64,000 nucleotides of DNA from Volvox africanus. Its lineage: Eukaryota > Chlorophyta > Chlorophyceae > Chlamydomonadales > Volvocaceae. Location: assembly GCA_030268105.1 (NCBI GenBank), contig BSDZ01000019.1:2791501-2855500 (forward strand), written 5' to 3'. This document shows positions 42,250 to 52,999 of this stretch, piece by piece (position 1 is the stretch's first letter; every line of letters starts with the position of its first letter). The position numbers and the translations under genes were made by a program. A model generated the notes under the pieces. It was not told the origin of the DNA. It worked only from the letters and a program-made list of their open reading frames with translations, and ran no database searches.

Positions 42250-45200
42250 CTAGACTACACCCATGGAGGCACGGCACCACTTGAACTTGGCTTCACCCAA
42301 GGCCTTCGTCATCACATCAGCCACCATCTTCTCCGTAGGGCAGTACCTAAGCTCAACCTCCCCACTTGCGACCCGCTCTCTGACTAGATGATGCATCACA
42401 TCAATATGCTTGGACCGCTGGGACGTCATAGGGTTGTTGCTGATATTCATCGCCCCCTGGGAATCCACCTTAATAATCGAGGGGGAGGTGCCGATCTTCA
42501 GATCGTCAGACAGCTTTGACAGCCAAAGGGCTTCTCTCACCGCACTGGAAAGAGCTTGATACTCTGCCTCCACTGATGATGCTGCCACGGTACGCTGCAG
42601 CTGGCTGCTCCAACTTATCGCAGTACCGTTCACTCGGAAAACATAACCAGTTGTTGACCTGCGGGTAACTGTGTCTCCTGCCCAATCCGAATCACTGTAG
42701 CCATCCAGCTGCAGCCCTTGTCCGCCAGGAAACCGAAGACCCATCTCCCGAGTACCCGCCAGGTACCGCAGCACTCCCTTTGCCGCACTCATTGCAGCGC
42801 GGGTAGGCTTAGCCATGGACCGGGAAAGCACACTCAGGGCATAGGCCAGGTCGGGACGTGTACTCACTGCAAGGTAGTTGAGTTCTCCCACCAGAGCTCG
42901 GTAAGGCGTTGGGTCCTCCAGCAGTTTGCCTTCATCATCAGTCACTGGGGCAGCCCTTGTACCCATTGCCAGAGGAGTTGCCCGATCTTTGGCATCCAGC
43001 ATGTTGTGCCGCTCCAGAATCTGCTCAATATAACGAGATTGACTCAACACAATATCGCCATCCTTCTCTCGACGAATATCCATGCCCAAAAACACTCGTG
43101 CCTCCCCTAGGTCCCGAATCTTGAAGCACTGACCAATCGCCTCTTTCACCTTCCGCACCAATTCTAAATCATCTGAGGCCACACACGTATCATCCACATG
43201 AACCAATGCAACCACCACTCCCCTTTCATCAACCTTCAGAAACATAGCCGGATCTGATTTAGACGGGAACAGCCCAATCTCGGCAAACTTCTCACACAAC
43301 TTATCATACCAGCACCGTGGGGCCTGCTTTAGACCATAGATGGACTTATGCAGGTGACAGGCCAGGCCTGGAGTTTCCGACTCGTACCCCGGTGGCTGCT
43401 CCATCCAAAGATCCTCCTTCAGTTCTCCATTCAAGAACGCAGTCGTCACATCTAGCTGGTGAATGGGCATTTTTCTAGCCGCTGCAACCGCTAAAAGGAC
43501 TCGAAAAGATGAGCTACGGGACGTAGGCGCAAAGAGCTCACCATAATCCACCCCCTCGCGCTGTACAAACCCTTTTGCGACCAAGCGCGCTTTAAACCGC
43601 TCAACACTACCATCTGGATTGTGTTTCACCTTATACACCCAGCGACATGGAATAAGCTTCGTGCCTGGCGGGGGTGTTTCTAAGGTCCAGGTTCCATTTG
43701 CCAACTGAGAGTTAATTTCGTCATCCATAGCCCTTTTCCACTCGCTGGCCTGCGCCCCAGACACCGCTTCAGCATAAGTGTTGGGCTCAGACACTTTGGT
43801 TGCGGCAGCCACATGGACCCGGCCGGCAACAGACCTAGGGTCCTCACTGCGCCACCACTCGGACGGCCGTTTTCGATCACGGACAGGGTACCTAGACTCA
43901 AAATTGTTACTCGCACCGGCAGCACCCACAGAGGGGCCAGCACCGGACGAACTCCCCGAGGGACCTGCGCCGGAAGCATCACCACCCCCTGTTGGTCCAC
44001 CGCTGTTATCCCCTGAACCTCCTGCACCAGTAGAGGATCCGCCACCTTGGGTGTGAGGGGCCGGTTCCCACTCATCATTATCATCATCATCATCACTATC
44101 ACTATCAGAATCAGGCGTACTGTCTACGGGGTTGCGCCACCTTACGGACTTCTTTGCACGACTAGCTTGCTGTGCTTTCTCACCGACATTCCGCTCATCA
44201 AAGGTGACATCAGAGTGCACCGACACTACATTGTCTGAAAAAAGGATACGGTACTGGCCTGCATCGCCGTACCCAACCAGAACACCCTTGCGACTTACCG
44301 GATCTAATTTATTGCGCTTCTCCTTGGGGATATGGACATATGCCGTACATCCAAACACACGCAGATGACTCACATCAGGATGTTCCCCTGAGAAAGCTTC
44401 ATACGGGTGCAGGGCCGACCGGACACAGGTGAAATATTCCGAAGGTAATTCGCCGTAGAGACAGCCTCAGCCCACATGCATTGGGGAAGTTGAGACTCAG
44501 CCAATAGAGCACGCATCTTCTCTAACAGAGTCCTATTCAAGCGCTCAGCAGCTCCATTCTGCTCGGGGGCATACCCCACCGTAGGCCCATGCCGAATCCC
44601 TTTCGTACGGAAAAACTCCTGCAGGGGACTGTTAATGAACTCACCCCCTTGATCAGACCGTACCTCCTTGACCCGAAAACCACTGTACGTCTCCAGCTGA
44701 TTCACCATAGTCATCACCTTGTCCTTCACCGCTTCCTTGGTAGGTGTAAAGGCTACAGCCGAAAAACCAGTATAGTCATCCAACAAGACAGTTAGGTAGA
44801 GGGAACCCGTTGGTGTTCGCTCAGGCATCGGACCACAAACATCAAGATGAATAAGAGCTAGTGGTTGATCCACCTTATGCCCAGTTGATGGGAAGGGCCC
44901 TCGGCGCTGCCGTGACATCACACATGGCTCGCACACACCCGCATCTCCGGCTCCCTTCACCTGCTCCTTTGCAAAACGCACCCCTGACACCATGCCTTCA
45001 CCCACCAACCTCTCAAGATTACCTAGGCCAAGGTGTCCATACCGGCGGTGCCACAAGTCCATTGATTCAGATGCAGACTTCCCATGAGCCACTCCACCAA
45101 AAGGCTGGGTGTATCTCAACCTGGAAGCAGACCTGGGAATCGAAAAACATGATAGGGCATACAGGTCGCCCAAGCGCTGGCCCGTCAGAATCTTCTCACC

Positions 45201-46461
45201 ACCCTTGCGCATAGTGACTTGGCCATCCTCAAAGCAAACTGACCCACCCTGCTTATCCAGGGCAGCAACTGACAGCACATTTGCAAAGCTGTCAGGAACA
45301 AGATACACCTCTTCCACCGTCACCCGTGCATGCATATTGACCCCGGGGATAAGCCTCAGAGTCCCTACCGCTGTGGGCCTGATGATTCCCCCGTTCACAC
45401 TCAGGATCTCAAACTTTTCTGACTCCGCCAGCTCGCGGACGTCCACTATCTGATCTGCATCATATGTCAGATGATGAGATGCACCAGAATCCAGGTACCA
45501 ACCTTTCAGGCGGTCAGACCCAGATGCCACAAAGGCAAAGTTCCTCGGGCTAGCATTGCCCCTGTCGCCGGCACCGTCCACATGGTCGTGCCGGCCATAA
45601 CCTCGGCGGTCGCTCCCCAAGCTGGGCCCGCCCGCGGCCTCTCCATGGCCGCCCATTCTTGTGCGCTCCAGGCCGCCTGACCCATAACCGGGCCCTCTAG
45701 GCGCCGAGCTCCATGAGCCAGACCTCTGAGCCATCCTGGGGGCAGTGCACCCCCTCTCCAGATGCCCGGGCTTTCCACAGTTCCAGCACTGCAGTGGCTC
45801 CCTTGATCCGCCGCGGACGTGGCTTCCTCCACGTCGGGGCGCACTTCCTGTGGCTGAGCTCCCCCTACCCGCACTGACAAAAGCAGACGAGCTGGTAGAG
45901 GCCTCATGCATGCTCCCTACCCTAGCTTCGAACGCCAGCAGTTGTGCGGTTGCACTAGACAGCGTAAGTCTGGTGCGGTTGCACCAGACTGTGTCGTCAA
46001 AATCGACACTATCACCTCATACTTCTGAGGTAGACCGTCAGCATTGCATACGTCATGTCTTGTTCACTGGTGGCCTGGCCCACCTTCAGCAGATCTGTGT
46101 GTAGCTCCCGCACTCTTGCAAGGTACACCGGCAGGGCCTCTCCCTTCTTCATCGCCAGCTTAGTATACTCCTGACGCAGCTGAGATCTGCGGGCATGGTT
46201 GTTGGCGGCAAAAATCGCAGCAAGGCCATCCCACGCCATTTTGGCGTTCGGCGATGCCTTGATGACCGGCAGATGGCAGTCCTTCACATTCTTCACCAGC
46301 AGAGTCTTCACTCGCTCCGATGCAGCGACCTCTTCATCTGTAACCGGCTCAGTCAACAGCGCCCTGTTCAAGTTATGCTCAGCACACAAGTTCTCAAACC
46401 GATAGGCCCATGTAGAGTAGTTGTTGAGATCGAGGGGTTCAGCCAACTTGTCCTTGCCCAT
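42250..46461 (-). pseudogene. Copia Cb gag-pol, broken by frameshifts
   Basis: It reads in three pieces: gag N-terminus (46461 to about 46012), knuckle through integrase (45911 to about 44370), and linker, RT, RNase H (44373 to 42250). The lesions, relative to Ca, are a one-base loss near 46034, an 11-bp net insertion that makes a palindrome at 45967-45990, and a one-base loss near 44405 (gggg to ggg). All catalytic motifs are otherwise preserved, so decay is recent. Confidence 0.96.
45967..45990. repeat. perfect 10-bp-arm palindrome inside Cb gag
   Basis: agtctggtgc (45967-45976) and gcaccagact (45981-45990) are separated by ggtt. Ca has only the right-hand part. The left arm is a newly made inverted copy. 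Confidence 0.95.
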
Positions 46462-46505
46462 GTTGTTCTTGGTTCTCTCAGAGCGCCCAGGCGGGGCTCA
46501 TAACC

Positions 46506-46808
46506 TGTTAAGGAGATCAAGGAAGTATAAAGCTGCTATGAAGTATTACAGAGGTCAGAGGAGGTCAGATGTATAAGACACTAGACGATTGCTAGCTGTT
46601 GGGTGACTATTGCAGAGTTTATGCACCCTTAAATACTATTATTGCCTGCTGTTAGCTATTCCAAGAGTTCCGCCCGGTTGTCCTCTCGGATGGCTCCACT
46701 TAACTCTAGGACAGTTCCAAGCTCCTTCTCTAGGACAGCTCCGAGCTCCTTCTCTAGGACAGTTCCAAGGTTGTGGCAACCAATGTTTGCACCGTCCAAG
46801 ACTTAACA
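46506..46808 (-). repeat. variant 303-bp Copia LTR (Cb 5' LTR) with three ~24-bp tandem units in U3
   Basis: It shares the outermost bases and everything from the TATA-like box onward with the 345-bp LTR. The U3 between them is unrelated and contains about three copies of a 24-bp unit (tctaggacagttccaagctc...) at about 46713-46780. The identical variant is at 61406-61708. Confidence 0.93.
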
Positions 46809-47215
46809 AGGCCTTGGGTGCAATTGGTTGTTACCACCGCGCAGTCTCTTGTGAAAGATCCTGAGGTTGCAGCCCCCCTATTGCCAAATTATATTGATGC
46901 ATAAGTCATCCTGGGGCTCCCACCTATGTTACCTGCTGATTATATGATCCCCTTTGTGTTCGAGCACAACCCATTTCACAATCTATGTACAGGTTAGGCT
47001 GCCAAAATTGAGCGGATGAAGCGGCAAGTGGGGAATCTGCTCGCAAAGGGTATGGTTCGGCCCAGCACATCGCCATATTCTGCGCTGATATTGTTTGTTG
47101 GTAAGAAGGATGGGACGTTGCGCATGTGCATTGATTATAGGGGCTTGAACGCGACCATGATTAAAAATCGCTACCCTTTGCCGCGCGTCGATGACCTGCT
47201 TGATAACATACATTA
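46809..47215 (+). pseudogene. unit C: Gypsy linker and RT fragment
   Basis: Plus-strand linker (from ccttgggtgcaattgg) and RT piece ending at VDDLLDN, mirroring unit B. The first ~105 bp are repeated at 50361-50473 at the other end of unit C, as expected for tandem units. An internal stop separates linker from RT. Confidence 0.88.
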
Positions 47216-48780
47216 ACATACCACCGTTAACATACATATAGGATTTTAGAAATAATAAGCTTATATTTTCTATTTAAAAAGAGAAAAACAAATCGACGTA
47301 TACCACATCAAACCACAAAGCACGCAGCAAATTAAAAGAATAGAACGAAATATAAAATTACAACTCACAAAAACGGGAAGACAGGATGAATATTCATTAA
47401 TGGGCTGTACCTTTTTCGCTGCCGCCTTGCTTGAGTTCGTAGCATTCCTGCTGGAGTTCCTTGCCTTAGAGGGCTGTGGACTCTTTGCCTACATGAAAAG
47501 GAAGTATGTTTGAGGAAAGTAGGAACAATTACATAAAAGATAAAAAGGAGAAAACAGGTTAAAGGACATTAATGACCTGTACATCCCTGTACATGCAATC
47601 CATAATGTACATCACCCATCCTGCAATAACCTTGCTAAGCGCGCCTGGAAATTTGCACACCCCAGATGCCATGTACTTGAAGCTCCTCCAGGCTGCCCAA
47701 GACTCCTTGTTCCACAGCTTCTTTCATGGCTTCTTCTCAAACTCATCTACATAAAAATAATGTGAAGACGAACATCAACGCCAGATGCCATGATACACAT
47801 CATTGTCAAAAGTTTTCGTAATCCCGTACATAGCGTAAGTGGCATGGCATGTCCTTTGTCGTAAAACAAATCTTTGGCCCGCGTTCACCCCATATTCCCT
47901 TTTTCAAAATACATAGAAAGGATTTTTTTTATCAAACAACCTGATCAAAATATGTTGTAAAAAGTTAATGGATGACAAGTAGCAGTACGAGCTCACAAAC
48001 CTGGCTTGCAGGCAAGTTCCTCCTTTTGGGTGGCCTTCACCTTTTCGTACCTTGCATGTTGGGCATTGTAATTCGTTGCGTATCTACAAAGTACATGGGA
48101 TGCACCGAATAAAAGTGCTTACTTTTTATACTGTGCATGCTTCATTCTATTGTTGTCTGTCCCCACTGAAAGTAAGCTAATGATATGGATGGCATGTATG
48201 ATGACCACAAACAAGATAATCACTAGAAGCATAACAGTAGGAAAATAAACATGTACTTACTTTTGCCATTTCTTCTTGAAGCAGTCGACCGTAACTCTTG
48301 GCTGTAAGTCAGCCACTTGTGCAAAGCCAGCAGCAAAGCACTTATCCCAAACGGGCTGCAGATGCGGCACACGTTGAATATCCTTCGCAATGAGGACCCG
48401 TGGATTCTTCAGGCTGCTGTCGAGGTTGTACGGCACGTTGTCGCGGACGGCTTTGTTGATGGCGGCCTGCTCATATGACCTGTTCCGCTTTGATGGCTCA
48501 CCACGATCATGATCCTTTCGTATACTGATTCTGCTTACTTCAGGGGATACCAATTGAACAGATGGCTGTTTTAGGGATATATGGATAGTTAGTTTCTTCT
48601 GAGCCTGGTTCCAAGCCTTCCCCTTAAAATGTGCATGACGTTTTTTATGCGATGACAAAATAATAACCGTGCTGAAAATTGTGGCGTGAATCCGTTGAAG
48701 TATTCATTCCCGTGCAGCGATTGAACTAATCTGCCTTGCAATATGTCTGGATTTGGGAAGCATTGGGGTCATAGAGTATG
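47216..48780 (-). pseudogene. unit C: captured gene fragment with internal deletion
   Basis: Minus-strand copy of the gene seen at 27437-30164. The first exon (48658-48257) and its GTAAGT donor, the second exon and the start of the third exon are kept. The third exon is cut after WRSFKY and joined to downstream intron sequence, removing roughly 0.6 kb. An 11-bp insert (47662-47672) fills the join. Confidence 0.6.
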
Positions 48781-49840
48781 TCTCACACATGGTCAATTTT
48801 CATGGTCAATTTTCACACCTACGCAAAGCTGCTATGGTGCTTGCCGGAAAAGGCTATATAATTTGGGGGGCCTGCTTGATGTGTAACTGTGGCTCTTGGT
48901 GACTTTGTTTGGGTCTCCATCTGGAAACATAGTTGCCTGGCTACTGTGTAAGGTTTGCTGTTGCCAACTTTCTGCGATCCTTACCCACGCTTGCTAACTC
49001 CGGCAGCTTGCTGCTCAATAATTAGAAACCCTTCCATAACTAGAAAGTAGCCATGAACAGACATGTGTGGCACTTAAGAGTTTTATGTTACAAAGTAAGC
49101 CACATGTACAGGTTCTAAATCCATATAATGGTAGCGATTTAGCAATTTTAACAAGCGTTCACCAGAGCAATCTCTTGTACAACGACTAGTATTCATAGCG
49201 CTATCCTAAATTGAAATTAACTTTGAAGATATTTTATGCACAAAGTCTCCAATGCTACTGCACAATAAGAGCAAGTAAGCAAACTAAATAAATCCGGCGA
49301 ACCTGTGCTCCGAACATTATTATGCGCTATCTACATAAACTTTGCGTAAACTGCGTTACAGTGCCTTACGTGCGTATGGTAACGCACTGTACGCAAGATA
49401 TACGCAAGCTGTTTGCGTAAAGTTAACGCGTGCGTTAGGTTTGCGTACAGCTCGCCTTGGAACATACGCAAGCCCCCGATTTTCGAGCACCACGAAACGT
49501 AATAAAAATTGCAGGGAACTTTTATACTCATTATAAAGAAATATTGCTTTCATTTAAACAAACTTGAAACGACGCACTATAACAGTCGTTCTGTCAAGTT
49601 TTCTATTTCTTTGTGTTAGGCTCGCGTTAGGGTAACGCAATCTCTAACGCACAAAACGCAGCCTTACGCACACATACGCGCCCTAACGCAGCCTAACGCG
49701 AGCCTAACGCACGAATCTCTTGTTATAGTGTTAATATACTCGATGATTAATATTTATGTGCTTCTAACGGATCCTTTTCTGCTGACTAGCATGGATTGTA
49801 GGTATGATGCGGATGTACGCCACGTTTGACTCTTTTGGAT
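48781..49840. repeat. unit C: minisatellite and TGCGTTA/TAACGCA clusters
   Basis: Reverse-oriented copy of 18061-19147. The 13-bp minisatellite has two units here (three elsewhere). Clusters are at about 49340-49460 and 49612-49715. No coding signal. Confidence 0.85.
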
Positions 49841-50473
49841 GGCAACAAAATCGATTTTGTTGACTGAAATTTTGGGACACCCAAGTATTACCGGTGTTAC
49901 TGACGACCTTATCTCAAATAAGTGATAAGCATGATGGGGTTGATCCCATAGTCGTCTAAGTGTTCAGGTTATCCTCGTTGATGAGGATAAGCATCCCATC
50001 CCATCGTGGGCAGGATCACCCTTAGTCGACGAAGAACCCTCTGTGTGTTAGGGCCCAATGAGTGCAACAAGGTCTCCCGGAGACAGCACTACATGGACAT
50101 TGGGTGCCGCGACATAACGACAGTACCGCCGGCGCATCAATATGGAATCCAGCACTATTGGCCATTGTGCAAAAGGGAACCTATCGCCTAAGGTACCTTG
50201 TCTGTCGTACTAAGATGTCACACCAGAGGAGGGCGGAACTGTGCGGAGCCTGTGGTTAATTTCGTTAGCGGCGTTCGTCCGCCGAAATAAAGAACCCAAG
50301 CTTGAAGGATGTACGAGTAGCTTATCAAGTGATAAGGGAAGGCATCCATGAATTGCTTGCGAGGCCTTGGGTGCAATTGGTTGTTACCACCGCGCAGTCT
50401 CTTGTGAAAGATCCTGAGGTCGCAGCCCCCCTATTGCCAAATTATATTGATGCATATGTCATCCTGGGGCTCC
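49841..50473 (+). pseudogene. unit C: Gypsy protease remnant and linker, cut by G3
   Basis: Plus-strand decayed protease block, then the linker (VRVAYQVIREGIHELLARP...). G3 interrupts it at the gctcc target (50469-50473); the linker resumes at 57945. Confidence 0.82.
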
Positions 50474-51297
50474 TGTTGTGCTACGATTCATTTCCCGTCG
50501 ACGTGTAGGTCGACGCGATCCTATGAGTCGAAGTGCTTTTGTGATGAACGCATTACATATGAATGAATCTGCATGATATAAATGTATTCGCATACATTTA
50601 TATATGCATCTGGCATGTTGTCATTATCCATCGCGACATCGCACCATGGCAAATTCGCCTAGCATGCATGAATGACCTAATCATTGAAGTGCGCATTATG
50701 CTCGTGCTACGAAACGATAAGTAATATTATCTGATATAATATTACTTCATTAAAGCACACGTTGAGAGCGCCGCACTCGTCGCGATGCATGCCCTGCAAC
50801 CGGATATCGTTATCCGGACCCTTGCATCATGCGAATGCCGGAAAGGCTTATACGTTGTTATGCGTAGACATCGCCTAGACGCAGTAGGGTTGTCACATCT
50901 AGGATCGGCCTCCTAATGTGAATCGTACGGCATTGCGATGCTGCGAGTATAACAGATGCGAGGACGGCTAAGCTAAAAAAGATATCCGATACCGGAGAAC
51001 ACTCGTGTGTTCTAAATTACTATTTCTATACACTAATCTACTTAGCCCGAGCTAAGCCTTAACTTCGCTAATCACCGCCGCGTGATGATTGCTTGCTTCC
51101 GGCGCTGACGGCGATTTCGTCCATTGCATCATTCCGACCTGTAAGACCGTAAGTTATATCTCTCTTCGTCTTGAAGTCTTCCGCTGTCTTTGTTTGCTCT
51201 CGCTTGCCTTGCTGTACTTGCAAGTGCTCGCGCATCGGTGTCGATAGTCTCCAGACGTGCAGATACTCATGAGCAAACGCGAACGAGAGGTACAACA
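50474..51297 (+). repeat. G3 5' LTR (824 bp)
   Basis: TGTTGTGC...GTACAACA ends (one mismatch between the terminal repeats, as in its 3' partner). The same hairpins as in the G2 LTR are present. TATA candidates lie in the AT-rich part near 50575-50605. Confidence 0.95.
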
Positions 51298-51300
51298 ATT

Positions 51301-51318
51301 TGGTATCGAGACCGGTTC
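51301..51318 (+). other. G3 primer-binding site
   Basis: TGGTATCGAGACCGG begins three bases after the LTR and matches the G2 site except for one base. Confidence 0.75.
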
Positions 51319-51364
51319 GTTGCCTAACTGTCTCTCTTTGTCTAATCGGAAGTAGGTTCTTTCT

Positions 51365-51798
51365 ATGGCGAGTTCCAGCGACGAACCACGAGGACCGCTA
51401 GATACTTTTGCCGAAGACTTAGGCCGCGCCGTTTTGGACGCCGCCGCTTCCGGTTTGTAATTGTTTAATTGCTTTTACTTAGATTGCTGCACTTGTTGTG
51501 TAAGTGTACGCTCTGAGTCGCAGGTAATCTCAGTGCACCGGCATTGCTTGCCGCGGCGACTGAGACCGGCGTTCGTCCGGACCAGTTGGCGACTCTCATT
51601 GCTCAAACTACGGAGATCAGGACTCAGCTGGGCAATTACTTGCTGAGTTTGCTGAATCTTCTCAAGAGTACTGTCGGTAGGCTCACCGAATCGCTTTGTA
51701 CTCTTGCCTTTGCGATAGAAGTCGGCTTCTATTACGCAAAACTAGGGTATCGTTTCGTGCTCCATGTCCGCGGAACACGACGATACGCCGCACACTAG
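51365..51798 (+). CDS. G3 leader ORF, probably spliced (51365-51452 joined to 51524-51798)
   Basis: Same layout as in G2: ATG (MASSSDEPRGPLDTFAED), a 71-bp candidate intron (51453-51523, GTTTGT...TCGCAG), and exon 2 open for about 90 codons, in all about 120 residues. The end differs: CGA replaces G2's TGA, so the frame runs 15 bases further and overlaps gag by 35 bases. Function unknown. In exon 2 most differences from G2 change or conserve residues without breaking the frame. Confidence 0.5.
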
Positions 51799-52999
51799 CC
51801 TAGCTAGCCAACCCGATTTCGTTGTAGCTGCTAGAGCGCCGGATAGAGGTCTTGAGACTGTTGGCGCGCGAGCCACTCAAGAGCCCCTTTTCCTTCAGAC
51901 CCCTGCTCACTTAATTGTGCCGCATTCAGCAGTGAACACGAATATGGACAACACTGCTGGACCAAGGGTTCTGCCATTACCTCAAGCTCGAGGGCATGAT
52001 GACATCCCTGAGGTGATGAGATTGTCGATTCCCGTTCCTAGGCTCAATATTTCGCTGACCGACAAGACACCAGGGCATAGCATAGCCGATGCAACTCGTG
52101 CGTACGTGCGTGACGCTAAAAAGTACCTCCAAGCTGTTCATGGTGGCGACAATGACGGTATCAGGTGTCTCTTCGTTGGTAACACCCTCGAGGGCGCAGC
52201 GAAGGACTGGTATCGCAATTGGACCAACGCCCGGGGCAGCTATACTTTTGACGAGATAGTCGCCGCTTTGCTCGCACGATTCGCTACTGAGGTTCAAGCA
52301 CGCGATGTGGAAGCTCGTAACGTTTTGGCAGCGGGTAGCTACCACATGCGTCGGGATGAAAATGTACCTGCGTACCAGTCACGCTTCGAAGCACTTGTGA
52401 CTCCCATTGCTGACCTCACCGAATCTGAGCGTGTCTTTTGGTTTAGGCGAGGCCTAACGAAACTTTTGGCTAAATGGTGCGCCACTGACTTGGTTGGAGC
52501 GCAGATCAAGTCGTATGACGCGTTGGTCGCTTTTGCTAAGGGCGCGGAGATACGACTTCTTGCCGGCGAGGAAGAAGTCAAGTCTGCCCCTCGTGCAAAT
52601 GCCGTGCAAGTGCAGGATCCGCTTGGGGAAGCTGTAACTCTCGACCAGGACCTCGGCGCGACCCGCCCCACGCCTACTGCCGCGACGCGACGCAGCAACG
52701 GGCAACGCAAGGCGCGCGGGGGCGCTAGCTCGGGTGTCCGTGGTACAGGAGGAGCAGGTCCGAGCTCGGACCCAGCTAGGAACAGGAAGCGTGGTGGTGC
52801 GCCGTCGTCGGCAGCCGCACAGCGTTCCGACCCCAACGCGAAGCGTACTCGTACGGACGACACATTTATGCCAAAATGGAATTGCAATCGTTCCGAATTC
52901 GAGCGTCGAAAATTGGCCAACGTTTGTCTACGGTGTGCGGAGAGCCATTCTACGAAGGATTGCCCTCTAATGCCGCCGTTTGTACCTCAGCCGAAATAG
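51764..52999 (+). CDS. G3 gag (411 aa)
   Basis: Same length and motifs as G2 gag: capsid region with AKDWYRNW and FWFRRGL, a basic Arg/Gly tract and the knuckle CLRCAESHSTKDC near the C-terminus. It ends in TAG 52997-52999. The following codons ([10 protein letters not shown]...) continue in frame into pol, and the sequence right after the TAG (ggggcttgcccggg) can form a GC-rich hairpin with gggggc about 20 bases on. Gag is expected to assemble the virus-like particle and package the RNA. Confidence 0.95.
   Translation: MSAEHDDTPHTSLASQPDFVVAARAPDRGLETVGARATQEPLFLQTPAHLIVPHSAVNTNMDNTAGPRVLPLPQARGHDDIPEVMRLSIPVPRLNISLTDKTPGHSIADATRAYVRDAKKYLQAVHGGDNDGIRCLFVGNTLEGAAKDWYRNWTNARGSYTFDEIVAALLARFATEVQARDVEARNVLAAGSYHMRRDENVPAYQSRFEALVTPIADLTESERVFWFRRGLTKLLAKWCATDLVGAQIKSYDALVAFAKGAEIRLLAGEEEVKSAPRANAVQVQDPLGEAVTLDQDLGATRPTPTAATRRSNGQRKARGGASSGVRGTGGAGPSSDPARNRKRGGAPSSAAAQRSDPNAKRTRTDDTFMPKWNCNRSEFERRKLANVCLRCAESHSTKDCPLMPPFVPQPK

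Larger units (their letters stand above)
42228..46808 (-). mobile_element. Copia Cb, frameshifted, with a different 5' LTR
   Basis: The body matches Ca, but its 5' LTR (46506-46808, 303 bp) has a different U3 from its 3' LTR (41883-42227, 345 bp). Both ends of one normal insertion should carry the same LTR, so Cb is a recombinant of two family variants. On its right is aggcc (46809-46813), a half target duplication also found beside Cc at 61401-61405. Confidence 0.93.
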
